Shown here: positions 54,437 through 63,200 of the stretch, piece after piece | Numbering within the stretch: position 1 is the first letter of the stretch | How the letters are laid out: every line of letters begins with the position of its first letter | DNA from: Verrucomicrobia bacterium Tous-C9LFEB | GTDB lineage: Bacteria; Verrucomicrobiota; Verrucomicrobiia; Methylacidiphilales; UBA1321 | Assembly: GCA_002304345.1 (NCBI GenBank) | Contig: NEUU01000002.1 | Location: 124,001-188,000, forward strand | Length of the DNA: 64,000 nt | Reading direction: 5' to 3' | The notes under the pieces: generated by a model | What the model saw: the letters and a program-made list of their open reading frames with translations, nothing else | What the model was told of the DNA's origin: nothing | Databases searched by the model: none | Program-made: the position numbers and the translations under genes

Positions 54437-54446
54437 TAGGTGAAAC
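54431..54446. promoter_or_regulatory. Palindromic operator candidate, site 8
   Basis: GTTTAATAGGTGAAAC matches the window consensus at 15 of 16 positions. It overlaps the stop codon of the PEP-CTERM gene and lies 46 bp upstream of the small partner gene. The paralogous partner gene in cluster 1 has a perfect consensus copy (site 3) in the same relative place. Confidence 0.6.
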
Positions 54447-54491
54447 AATGCCCGGATTGTTTCAATCGAATCGCACATGCACACTCATTCA

Positions 54492-55106
54492 ATGCGGCGT
54501 TGGATCATCCTTGGCGGATTTTGGGCGGTAAGCCTGATGGCCGTTCGCGCCTCCGAGGAAAAGCTCGCGCGTCTGGATATTTCCGGCCTTTTGAAGACGC
54601 CTGTTCCGATCGAGATCCTTTCGGTTTCGGAGGGCGGACGGGGTGCGCAGGCGGAGTGGGTGGGGGCGAATCGCGACAAAATGATCACGGCGCAGTTCCC
54701 TGCCACGACGGATTGGCAACAGGCCAGCGTGACCTTCAAGCCCGCCAAGAGCGGTGGGGTGGTGCTTCAATTGCTGGCACCCTTTGTACGAGTCGCGGAG
54801 GGGGAGAAAGCCCTGAAAGTGATTTTTATGGATTACGATGCCGTCCGTGTCGACGGCGCTGTCGTGCAGAACGGTAGTTTTGAATCGGTCGATTCGAAAG
54901 GACAGCCGAAGTCGTGGGCCCCGAACGACAACGATGCGAGTAATCCCCCTCTAGGGGAGACCAATCGCGCGCGCGTCCTGACTGGGGAGGCTTCAGACGG
55001 TTCCAAATTTGTCCGGGTCTGGCATAATTCGCGGTACATCCAGATCATCATTGTGGAGGAAAATGTGCCGGTTACCGTGCATTTTTCCTACCGATTGTCC
55101 TCGTAA
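54492..55106 (+). CDS. Secreted carbohydrate-binding-like partner protein (cluster 3)
   Basis: 204 residues from ATG 54492; ATG 54477 is also in frame. Signal peptide MRRWIILGGFWAVSLMAVRA; the body contains KLARLDISGLLKTPVPIEIL, PATTDWQQASVTFKPAKSG, VVQNGSFESVDSKGQPKSW and VRVWHNSRYIQII. Paralogue of 14412-15044, and like that one it is directly followed by a LamG/TIM-barrel hydrolase, here 29 bp downstream. Probably a binding partner; no enzyme motif seen. Confidence 0.75.
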   Translation: MRRWIILGGFWAVSLMAVRASEEKLARLDISGLLKTPVPIEILSVSEGGRGAQAEWVGANRDKMITAQFPATTDWQQASVTFKPAKSGGVVLQLLAPFVRVAEGEKALKVIFMDYDAVRVDGAVVQNGSFESVDSKGQPKSWAPNDNDASNPPLGETNRARVLTGEASDGSKFVRVWHNSRYIQIIIVEENVPVTVHFSYRLSS

Positions 55107-55135
55107 ATCCGAAGTCATTTAAAGGAGTTGTTTCC

Positions 55136-57823
55136 ATGCGTTCCCTCTGGTCAGTGTGCATTTTCTTCCTGGGTGCGATTGCCAGCAATGCTCAAGTGGC
55201 GCAGCCCTATTCCGATCCGTTCAGTCAGTTGTCCTACTGGGCGCCGGGTATCCTCAATCCCGAGGCGGGCACGGTCGAATTGGACGTGCGCTTTCTGGGT
55301 GACCGCGCGTCATTGAGTAACGATTATCAAAACCTCTTCGTGCTCCCCGGCAATGGCGGCCCCAGCGCTGGTATTACGCTCATCTCCATGATCTTTGCTC
55401 CGCCGCAGGATGGACGCGAGTTCTCTACTGTGATTCGTGGGCGTAAATCTTACACCAACATTACCGGGGTGGCCCCGGCCTGGAGCATCGGCGCGGAGGC
55501 GAAACCCTCGCGACTCGTGGTGGCGTGGGGCGGCGGCCAAGCGCAGGTCTGGTTCGATGGAAAGCTCATCGGTCGGGAGAAATTCACGAGTGCGCTTCCC
55601 TTGTTGCCGGAGAGATTTCGCTGCGGCTACGCCCTCGACTCCGGTCGGGCCGGAGCTTACCGCCTGCAGGCGGTGCGCATTTCGGACGCGCCACTGCCGG
55701 AGGCGTCGCTGGCCAATCCGGCTCCCTTGGCGGCCGACGAACATACGACCTTGCTCGCCTCGGAGGGCCTGACCAAGTTCGCCCTGCCGGTCACCCCCTG
55801 GCAAAAGCAATCCTACCAGAGCGGGGTGTTTCTCGAACGGTACGCTTCGAGCTACGTCACCCCGGAGGGACAACCGCTGAGCGTGCCGTTGCGGCTGGTC
55901 AACTACACCGGCAAGGCGGTGGAGTACGCCCTGCAAGTCCGCCTGCGCAACCGCGAGGGCAAGGAAATCGCGACGCAGAAATACCCGCTGACGGTACCCG
56001 CCGAGAGCCGCTACACGTCGGCCTCCATCAACTTGCCCAAGATCGACATGACCGGCTATTACGAGGCCACGCTTTCGGTGATCCCGACTGCTGGTGCGGA
56101 GGTGAACTACGATTTTGCGTTCGTCGTGCAGCCGCAGGAAAATCTCAAGCCGGGCAAGCTGGCCGACTACCTCGGACACCACGACCGCTTCTCGGTCAAA
56201 TCCGATTCCTTTTCGCAACTGGGCATTCGCTGGCATCGCATGTGGGCGCGCGACCGCGGCATGCATTGGTGCGTGGTGGAACCGACCCAAGGCCAGTTTT
56301 TCTGGGAAGCGGCGGACGCTTCGATGGCGACGGCCCGCGCGCAAGGAGTGGAAGTGCTCGGCGTGCTCGGCTATCCCCCGGCCTGGGCCAGTACCTACTC
56401 TCCGGCTGAGCGCGACCGTCTGAAGTTGCCGAACAAGCGGGGCAACAACAGCAACACGCCCGAGCGTTATCAGCCGCGCAATCTTGAGGAATGGAAGAAG
56501 TACGTGCGTGCTGTGGTCGGTCGCTACCACGACCGCGTGAAGTACTGGGAGATTTATAATGAGGTCGATTTCCATCCGCCCGCCATGCACGCCACGTTCA
56601 GCGGTTCCACGCAGGACTACTTCGATCTGCTCAAGAGCGCGTACGAGATCATCAAGGAAATTGATCCCAGTTGCCAGATGATGACGGCCGGTTTCAGCCT
56701 CAGCAAGGGAATCACCGATTGCCAGATGCCAATCGATCTGCTCGCGCTCGGGGCCGGTTCCTACTTCGACATCTTCGCCGTGCACGGTTATGCCGATTTG
56801 GGGACACTTGCCGAAACCACGAAAGCGGTCCGCGCCGCCAAACCCGCCGCCCCGTTCTGGATGACCGAGTATATGTTCGAGGCTCCCTCCGACGATTACG
56901 GTGTGGTCGTGAAAGCGTTCTGGTTCCTCGATCAGGGCTACGAAAAATACTTTCTCCACGGCGGCGAACTCGATCGGAATTACGGGGAACTCAAGATCAC
57001 GCCGTTCTATGCCGTAGCCGCTGAACTGGCGCGGCAGATGCGCTTTTGCGAGAAGTATCTGGGCCAGGCCGAAGGCACCGAGGGCAAGTTCCGCTCGTGG
57101 CGTTTCAAGCGCAGCGACGGCTCTTATCTGAACGTCTTTGCCGTCGATAACGGCACCGTCTCCGTCACGCTGGCGGGCCCGAAGAAGGAAACCCCGATGC
57201 GCGTGACCGGTCTCTATGGCGACACGCTTTCGCATGGCACCTACGACCTTTCCAAGCCACTGGAATTCTCCAGTCTCGTCTACATCGTGAGTGCCGACGA
57301 CTTGAAGATCACGAAAGTCGTGCGTCATCACGGCAACATCGTCGTCAATCCCGGCTTTGAAATGCGCGAGGGGGACTATATGACCGATGAAACGCTGGCC
57401 CGGCCCGTCGGCTGGGATTTGCGACCCGGCGGCGTGCCGCCGAGCGCGATGAGTTTTGTTCCCGGTCATGTGGACAAATACGCGCTCAAGCTCTCGAGTC
57501 CCGCCGGAGGCAAATCGGTCTATACCGGCCAGGTCGTCATGCTCGATGTACCCGGCACCTGGACGATTTCCGCCGACGTGAAGGTCAAAGCTGGCAGCAC
57601 TGGTGTGCTCCTCTTCAAGCAAAACCAGAATGGCATCTGGAAGGAACTGGTCCGCCAGAATATCGCCGGAACCGGCGATTGGAAAACCATCGCTGCCACG
57701 ATGGAAATCAAGGGGGAAAACTCTCGCGGCGTGCTCCTTTTCGGATTAGAATCCGAGGGCAGCGCCATTGAGATTGATCAGGTCAAACTACAATACGCAC
57801 CGCCGGAGGCGGCTTCGCCATGA
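55136..57823 (+). CDS. Secreted multidomain glycoside hydrolase (LamG-like, clan GH-A barrel, C-terminal CBM-like; cluster 3)
   Basis: 895 residues, good ribosome-binding site (AAAGGAG) 8 bp before ATG. Signal peptide (SVCIFFLGAIASNAQ), LamG-like domain (about 30-205), Ig-like (about 240-335), TIM barrel (about 345-650) and a galactose-binding-like domain (about 735-890). Acid/base Glu476 in YWEIYNEVDFH and nucleophile Glu578 in WMTEYMFEAP. Paralogue of 11721-14357 across its length. The stop overlaps the pseudopilin start by 4 bp. A 770-residue antisense ORF (55310-57622) is a codon-bias shadow, not a gene. Confidence 0.84.
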   Translation: MRSLWSVCIFFLGAIASNAQVAQPYSDPFSQLSYWAPGILNPEAGTVELDVRFLGDRASLSNDYQNLFVLPGNGGPSAGITLISMIFAPPQDGREFSTVIRGRKSYTNITGVAPAWSIGAEAKPSRLVVAWGGGQAQVWFDGKLIGREKFTSALPLLPERFRCGYALDSGRAGAYRLQAVRISDAPLPEASLANPAPLAADEHTTLLASEGLTKFALPVTPWQKQSYQSGVFLERYASSYVTPEGQPLSVPLRLVNYTGKAVEYALQVRLRNREGKEIATQKYPLTVPAESRYTSASINLPKIDMTGYYEATLSVIPTAGAEVNYDFAFVVQPQENLKPGKLADYLGHHDRFSVKSDSFSQLGIRWHRMWARDRGMHWCVVEPTQGQFFWEAADASMATARAQGVEVLGVLGYPPAWASTYSPAERDRLKLPNKRGNNSNTPERYQPRNLEEWKKYVRAVVGRYHDRVKYWEIYNEVDFHPPAMHATFSGSTQDYFDLLKSAYEIIKEIDPSCQMMTAGFSLSKGITDCQMPIDLLALGAGSYFDIFAVHGYADLGTLAETTKAVRAAKPAAPFWMTEYMFEAPSDDYGVVVKAFWFLDQGYEKYFLHGGELDRNYGELKITPFYAVAAELARQMRFCEKYLGQAEGTEGKFRSWRFKRSDGSYLNVFAVDNGTVSVTLAGPKKETPMRVTGLYGDTLSHGTYDLSKPLEFSSLVYIVSADDLKITKVVRHHGNIVVNPGFEMREGDYMTDETLARPVGWDLRPGGVPPSAMSFVPGHVDKYALKLSSPAGGKSVYTGQVVMLDVPGTWTISADVKVKAGSTGVLLFKQNQNGIWKELVRQNIAGTGDWKTIAATMEIKGENSRGVLLFGLESEGSAIEIDQVKLQYAPPEAASP

Positions 57824-58572
57824 AATCCAGTTATCACCGCGGTCGCAGATTTATTGAGAAAACCGCGAGCTTCACGCTCATTGAATTGCTCGTGGTCGTG
57901 GTCATCATCGCGATCCTCGCGGCCTTGTCCACCTCGGCCATCGGACCGATCCGGGCGTCGATGCAGCAAACGCAATGCTCCAACAACATGCGCCAGATCG
58001 GGCAGGGACTCTTTTCCTACGCGACCGAGCATGACAACACTCTACCGCCGGTTTTTTCCATCAAACCCTCCAACGCTTCCGGTCAGCAGGACTACTGGAA
58101 TTGGGCCATTTGGAGTTATGTTTATCCCGGCACGACGCCCCAATGGCCGAACAACGACACGCAGTTTTCCTCCAAGGCGGTTGTCAAATGGTCGCCCAAC
58201 GCCTTTCGTTGCCCCTCGACAAGCCGGGGAGCCATCAAGGCTCCCACTGTCAGTGTCCTCAGCGATGCCCGGATGTCGTATGGGCTCAATAACACGATGA
58301 TGCTCATCGATGGCAGCGGCACGTGGCAGGACATGCGCACGGCGAGCATTCCGCTGGCGCGAATGACCCGTCCCGGTCAGACGGCCATGGTGCTGGAGGC
58401 CAGCAACGCCGAAGCGGGTTTCAGTGTCTGGGGCACCACCACGGGGATCATTCCGCATCGCAGCGGAGCCAATGTTCTCTTCTTCGACGGTCACGTCGAA
58501 TGGTGGTCCGGATCGAGCATCCCCGCCGGTAGCTGGAGCGTTTACACCAACGTTTTTTGGCGCGGGCTCTAA
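57820..58572 (+). CDS. Pseudopilin-like protein with H-x9-DG motif (cluster 3)
   Basis: 250 residues. Prepilin-type helix SFTLIELLVVVVIIAILAAL from about residue 17, then CSNNMRQIGQGLFSYATEHD and a C-terminal H-x9-DG motif (HRSGANVLFFDGHVEW). This is the DUF1559-like family common in Planctomycetes and Verrucomicrobia, with no proven function. It overlaps the upstream hydrolase by 4 bp (ATGA), so its synthesis is probably tied to that enzyme. Confidence 0.9.
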   Translation: MKSSYHRGRRFIEKTASFTLIELLVVVVIIAILAALSTSAIGPIRASMQQTQCSNNMRQIGQGLFSYATEHDNTLPPVFSIKPSNASGQQDYWNWAIWSYVYPGTTPQWPNNDTQFSSKAVVKWSPNAFRCPSTSRGAIKAPTVSVLSDARMSYGLNNTMMLIDGSGTWQDMRTASIPLARMTRPGQTAMVLEASNAEAGFSVWGTTTGIIPHRSGANVLFFDGHVEWWSGSSIPAGSWSVYTNVFWRGL

Positions 58573-58586
58573 TTAGAATAAGAGCC
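58565..58586. terminator. Weak terminator candidate between convergent genes
   Basis: GGCTCT (58565-58570) and AGAGCC (58581-58586) flank a 10-nt loop at the end of the pseudopilin gene, with CCCTTTT 6 nt later. The stem is short and the T-run is displaced, so confidence is low. Confidence 0.3.
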
Positions 58587-58610
58587 ATGCCCTTTTGATT
58601 GTCGACAGAG

Positions 58611-59513
58611 CTAGGGTTTAGCCGGCGCGCCGACCAGATAGGTATCGAGAAACTTGAGCGTCACCGGACGCAGATCCATTTCCTTCGGCTCGAGATGGAA
58701 CGTGTGCGGCGCGCCGGGAACTTCCACATATTCGTGAACAATCCCCTTTGCCTGAAGCTGCCGCACGAGATCGCGCGACATCTCGACATTCACAATTTTA
58801 TCCGCGTCACCATGAAGAATGAGCAGCGGCGGCGTCTGACTGCTGAAATAGGTGCAGGGCGATGCCGCGTCGAGATTGCGCTCGGTCTCCTCCGGCGTTG
58901 AGCCGGAGAAATGCGACGGCTGGAATTTGCGCACATCGTGAATGCCGTAGAGATCGATGATGCAGCGGACGCCATTATCCTGATCCAGATAGAGACCGCC
59001 CTGATTCATGGCCGCGGCCTGACCCGTGACCCCGACCAGCATGGCCAGATGCCCACCCGCCGAACCGCCCATCACGCCAATGCGCTGCGGATCGATGCCA
59101 AATCGCGCCGACTCTTTTTTCATGAAGCGGAGCGCGGACTTGCAGTCATAAAAATTCTGCGGCCACGCCTTCGTCACCGACTTCTTCTTCCCCTGCTCAT
59201 CCTTCTCCACCTTATCCAACAGGTAATTGATCGAGAAAACGGCAATGCCGTGCGCGGCGAGCGTGGCACCAATATTGCGCTCCCGCTTGTCCGCCTTGTC
59301 ACCGATCGTCCAGCCGCCACCGTGGATCAGAAGCATCGCGGGCACCGGCCGCGGAAAACTCTCCGGCGGCAAATACACATCCAGCTTCTCCGTTCGTTCG
59401 GCCCCGAGGTACTCCACATCGGATTGAAACGTGAAATCCGCCGCCCGGACTCCGGACAACGCCAGTCCGGAAACAAGGGTGGCACCGAGAAGGAAGGGAA
59501 GAAGTGAGGTCAT
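58611..59513 (-). CDS. Secreted alpha/beta-hydrolase esterase
   Basis: 300 residues from ATG 59513. Signal peptide MTSLLPFLLGATLVSGLALSG. The oxyanion-hole motif is LLIHGGGWTIGD, the nucleophile elbow GGSAGGH with Ser151, and a likely catalytic His in GAPHTFH near the C-terminus; Asp in LHGDADKIV fits the triad. The architecture resembles BD-FAE and acetyl xylan esterases, which remove acetyl or feruloyl groups from plant polymers. It would complement the xylanase-type genes in the window. Convergent with the cluster 3 pseudopilin. Confidence 0.85.
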   Translation of the reverse strand: MTSLLPFLLGATLVSGLALSGVRAADFTFQSDVEYLGAERTEKLDVYLPPESFPRPVPAMLLIHGGGWTIGDKADKRERNIGATLAAHGIAVFSINYLLDKVEKDEQGKKKSVTKAWPQNFYDCKSALRFMKKESARFGIDPQRIGVMGGSAGGHLAMLVGVTGQAAAMNQGGLYLDQDNGVRCIIDLYGIHDVRKFQPSHFSGSTPEETERNLDAASPCTYFSSQTPPLLILHGDADKIVNVEMSRDLVRQLQAKGIVHEYVEVPGAPHTFHLEPKEMDLRPVTLKFLDTYLVGAPAKP

Positions 59514-59655
59514 GACCCGGAGATGCTGGCATGGAATCGCTGGAAATGCAAACACGTGTTGGCATTCCCGCCCATTTTCCATTCAACTCCAAAACGAAAC
59601 CACGCGCGTCCGGCCCAAACCGGAACGCGCGTGGAGCTTCGCCAGAATCTCTGGT

Positions 59656-61050
59656 TTAGAACTGCGCTTTAACGCCGAGCGTCACCAGGTTGCGTTCGAA
59701 TTCGCGACCATTGGCCGTCGATTCATCCACACCATTCTCGCCCCGGCTGTAGGAGTAGTCCGCCATGAAACTCAAGTATTCATTGAGATCATACTTCGCT
59801 CCGAAGGAGTAGGTGTACAACCAGTCCGTGCGGATCGTGGGCGCATCGTAGTTGGAATTCTGGATCAGGATGCCCGCCGTCGTGCTGAATTCCTTGAGCC
59901 ATTTGCGCTTGTAGACCGCACCGTAGGTCTTGTCCTCGTAGGAGGAAACACCCGTGCTGGAAACCCATTGCCATTGCTTGACCGTCAGCGCCAGCGAATC
60001 GACCGAGGTGATTTCCGCCACCGCCGTACCCTCGCAGAAGAATTGCGTGATGTCGTTGTCGTGACCCGGCTGGGCGAGGTTCTGGTCGTAGGAGTGGAAG
60101 CTGGGACCGCCCTGCACTTCGACCTTCAACCACTTGACCGGCTTGCCTTCAAAGCCACCGAGCACACGATTGTAATCGTTGGTATTGCTCGGAGCGCCCG
60201 CGGACCAATTGAAATTCTGCTGATATTGGTGACCGTAGCGATAACCGAGAGTCGCGGCGAAGTCCTTCGTGATCTTGTAACCGATGTCGATACCGCCATT
60301 CACATCGTAACGATCCACCCAGTTCTGCCAACCCGGATGAGCGCTGGTGGCGCTGTTATCATACGTCTTCGTATTGAGGTCATAGTAGGTCGTGTTGGCG
60401 ACGCCACGCACAAACCACGCTTCCCAATCATTCCGCAAGACCAACTTGCCGCGTTCCTGCATCTGGTCGCGACGTTCGCGGGCGATGGCCGTACCGTAAG
60501 CGCTGGCCGTGCTGTACTGGGGCGAATTCTCGTTGCCGTCGATATAGACAAACGCGCTGTCCAGATTGTAAGAGAACGAGTCAAGCTTGCCCTTGATCTG
60601 GGTACCCACGCGGTGAGCCTCATAGTTTTCCGTCGCCGCATCGTAGTAGCGAACCACTTCCGGCGCGTAGGAAAGAGCGAGGGTTTCCACCGACTTGTCA
60701 TCCTTGTCCGCACCCAGCAACGGCGCAAAATTGACTGCTACCTTGGGGGTGACAGCCGTCATCCACGAACTGACATTCGCGATCTTGGGAAAAGCCGCCG
60801 TGCGGTTCACATCCGTACCGAAGACATTGCTGTCGTAGACTTCCCGGGTCGTGACAGAGAGTTCCGTCAGCCAGGCGGGCTTCTTTAGATCGTCGGAAAC
60901 CTTGATCTGTTTGGCATCCGCCACCGGCGCTTCGATCTGCTTGGGATCAACCGCTCCGGTTTTGACCTCTTGACCCGCGAGCACTGCGCCCGCCGTGGCA
61001 AGAATCAAAACTAATACTGCTTTCACTAAACTTCGTGATTTCGAGGCCAT
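59656..61050 (-). CDS. Outer-membrane beta-barrel protein
   Basis: 464 residues from ATG 61050, supported by AAGGTGG 5 bp before it. Signal peptide (LVKAVLVLILATAGAVLAGQ), a short linker and then alternating aromatic/polar strands typical of a beta-barrel, e.g. IGYKITKDFAATLGYRYGHQ, SFMADYSYSRGENG, and a C-terminal Phe (LVTLGVKAQF), the usual outer-membrane assembly signal. Likely a porin or sugar channel; substrate unknown. Confidence 0.82.
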   Translation of the reverse strand: MASKSRSLVKAVLVLILATAGAVLAGQEVKTGAVDPKQIEAPVADAKQIKVSDDLKKPAWLTELSVTTREVYDSNVFGTDVNRTAAFPKIANVSSWMTAVTPKVAVNFAPLLGADKDDKSVETLALSYAPEVVRYYDAATENYEAHRVGTQIKGKLDSFSYNLDSAFVYIDGNENSPQYSTASAYGTAIARERRDQMQERGKLVLRNDWEAWFVRGVANTTYYDLNTKTYDNSATSAHPGWQNWVDRYDVNGGIDIGYKITKDFAATLGYRYGHQYQQNFNWSAGAPSNTNDYNRVLGGFEGKPVKWLKVEVQGGPSFHSYDQNLAQPGHDNDITQFFCEGTAVAEITSVDSLALTVKQWQWVSSTGVSSYEDKTYGAVYKRKWLKEFSTTAGILIQNSNYDAPTIRTDWLYTYSFGAKYDLNEYLSFMADYSYSRGENGVDESTANGREFERNLVTLGVKAQF

Positions 61051-61277
61051 GGTAACCACCTTATGATTTATTTTATATTAGACAACCTAATTTCAATTAA
61101 CGCCCTATAATAAGCTTCGTTAATCCCTGTATTCTCTCCCTTAATCCCCCATTCCGGGTGATTTTACGTCTACGGAGGTAGTCGACCTGCTCGTCGCGTT
61201 ACTTGAGACAAACTTAAGGCGATGTGAACTATCGCCCTATTGGGGGATAACAAAAATCGCGACGACGCGATCGGCCT

Positions 61278-62459
61278 TTACCTCAGCGAATCGTAGACCC
61301 GGTCCGTGATTCCATTGCGGATACGGCTCAGGTTCGGCAGCGTCGGGGGATTCGTACTAATAAAGGCCATCGCTCCCTGCTTCTGCGGAAAGCCCATGCC
61401 CATGAGCGTCCAGATGCCGGCATGGCCAAAGGTGCCTTCCGGCGTTTGATCGCCCACCCCAAAACCATCGCCCTTTTGATTGAGCTTCAGCTTCCACCCC
61501 AGAGCGAACGGCTCGTGATCCGGTTTGCGATTCTCGGCCTGCGCCTGCAAAATCTGCTCACGATACTGGATGCGATGCATCTCCGCCCAGGACTCGCGCT
61601 CGAGGATCACTTTCCCCTCCCATGTGCCGCCGTTCAGGTGAAGCTGCAGCACCTTGATCATGTCATCGAGCTTGCCAAAGGCGCCGCCGCCCGGTTGCCC
61701 GGCCATGCCCACGGTGGCGGGATTAAGCGGCTTGGGCAGTTCCTTCGGTTGAGGTGTGATGGAGACCGCCCCCGAGGTGGGAATGAGAAAGGACAACGTC
61801 GTCGCACCGATGGGATCGAGGAGCCACTCGCGGCAAATCGATTCCCAGGAGGGCCGACCCGCGATGCGGCTGCGCACGGCTTCCGCCGCGAGGAACATGG
61901 CGGATCGCGCATGGTATTCCGAACGACTGCCCGGCTTCCACTCCACTTTGGCCGCGCAACAGGTTTCGACGGCTTTCTGCCACTCCTCCTCAGTATAGAC
62001 CGTGCCGAGCGGGATATTCGGAATGCCTGCGGTATGCGTCAGCAAATGGCGAATCGTCGTTTCATCCTTCCACTCCCCTTTGTAACCGGGAATGTACGTA
62101 CTCAAGGGAGCATCAAAATCGATCAGCTTCTTTTGCCGCGCGATCGCCACGACCGTCGCGGACACCCCCTTGGAAAAGGAGTAGAGCATGTGGGTGACAT
62201 CCCGCTTCATCGGGTTGTCGCGTACCGTGCTGCTGCAATAGGTGCCTTCGAAATGTTCCAGAACCAGTTTTCCGTTCTGGAAGACGAGCAATCCCGCGCC
62301 GGGAAAGGAACCGGTGACAATTTCGTTATGAATGAAATCGACGACGGAGGAAGAAGGTGTCGCCGCTTGCGCCCAGAGCCAGGAACCGGGAAGTTGGCTA
62401 AAAGCGAGCGCACTGGCGACCGTGCCCAGAAACTGGCGGCGACCGATTTGATGATTCAT
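61278..62459 (-). CDS. Tat-exported beta-lactamase-family serine hydrolase
   Basis: 393 residues from ATG 62459. Twin-arginine signal GRRQFLGTVASALAFSQ. The serine nucleophile motif SxxK is SFSK (Ser94, Lys97); the tyrosine is in EYHARSAM, and the final H-x-G motif is FGHAGIW. Beta-lactamase-fold class C-like proteins act as esterases, peptidases or carboxypeptidases; the precise reaction is not determined. The usual YxN is altered to Y-H-A. Tat export suggests folding or cofactor binding before secretion. Confidence 0.88.
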   Translation of the reverse strand: MNHQIGRRQFLGTVASALAFSQLPGSWLWAQAATPSSSVVDFIHNEIVTGSFPGAGLLVFQNGKLVLEHFEGTYCSSTVRDNPMKRDVTHMLYSFSKGVSATVVAIARQKKLIDFDAPLSTYIPGYKGEWKDETTIRHLLTHTAGIPNIPLGTVYTEEEWQKAVETCCAAKVEWKPGSRSEYHARSAMFLAAEAVRSRIAGRPSWESICREWLLDPIGATTLSFLIPTSGAVSITPQPKELPKPLNPATVGMAGQPGGGAFGKLDDMIKVLQLHLNGGTWEGKVILERESWAEMHRIQYREQILQAQAENRKPDHEPFALGWKLKLNQKGDGFGVGDQTPEGTFGHAGIWTLMGMGFPQKQGAMAFISTNPPTLPNLSRIRNGITDRVYDSLR

Positions 62460-62832
62460 TAGCATCAAGGCCCGACAATACGTCTCCATCATGGCGATGC
62501 AAGCAAAAGAGCCCCCGCCTTCCTTCCGGGAAACCCTTTACGCGCTATCCGGGGAGGCGCTGCCAAAAATATCGCACACGCAGCCAACCTATCTCACCTA
62601 ACGCAAACGCTGCCGCGCGATTCCTGCTAGAACTGGTGGCATGCACGAGCGGTCTTCCTCGGAAATTTCCAGCGGACGGGAGCGGTTCCCTTTTGTACTC
62701 TCCGATCTGAAATTTCAAATACGTCGTTTGGTCTACACCCCTCGCTACACCCAACAGAGGCGGTTGATTCTCGTTGCGCCTTGTCGACGGTATTTATTTT
62801 TTGCCTCTTCCGAAGGGATCGCAGGCAGGCTC
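62460..62832. other. Intergenic region before the 90-residue gene
   Basis: No supported gene on either strand in this 370-bp stretch. A plus-strand open frame from 62641 runs on across the antisense of the next gene and has no family resemblance. No clear hairpin or promoter was identified. Confidence 0.4.
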
Positions 62833-63105
62833 TTACTCACCTTTAACGTGCAAGGCCTGAACGACATGCATTTTCGTGAGCGCCGCCTTGGGGTGCGCCA
62901 CCCGATAAACCCGGGCGGGCTGGGTATCATGGACCAAAATGACCATCTCCATCAGGGGACACGCCGGGTCCGGGCAGCGGGTTTCCGTCACCGTAACCAC
63001 CGTTTCTTCCGGCAACGCCAGGGCCTCGCGCACCCAGACCTTGACCTGCCGCTGCCGGGTCCGGGCCGCGTCGTCCGGTTCGATCTGGATGAGGTGGGGA
63101 TGCAT
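62833..63105 (-). CDS. Conserved small protein of unknown function
   Basis: 90 residues from ATG 63105 (the frame extends to 63156, but the family-like region begins MHPHLIQIEPDD). The central segment VTETRCPDPACPLMEMVILV contains a CPDPxC pair, seen in small proteins sometimes labelled nitrate-reductase-like in databases; I do not know a demonstrated function. The two Cys could bind a metal. It is divergent from trigger factor, 95 bp away. Confidence 0.65.
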   Translation of the reverse strand: MHPHLIQIEPDDAARTRQRQVKVWVREALALPEETVVTVTETRCPDPACPLMEMVILVHDTQPARVYRVAHPKAALTKMHVVQALHVKGE

Positions 63106-63200
63106 CGGGGTGTAGTTACCGTAGCCCGCCGGCTCCCCTCTGCAAGCGCCCATCACGCTGGTTTGACATTCTGGGCGGCTTCCCTAGAACAGGAAGGACC

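Noticed and set aside
55310..57622. 770-residue open frame on the minus strand
   Set aside because: It is fully antisense to the well-supported hydrolase at 55136-57823; composition shows no family motif, and long antisense frames are common in GC-rich genes.
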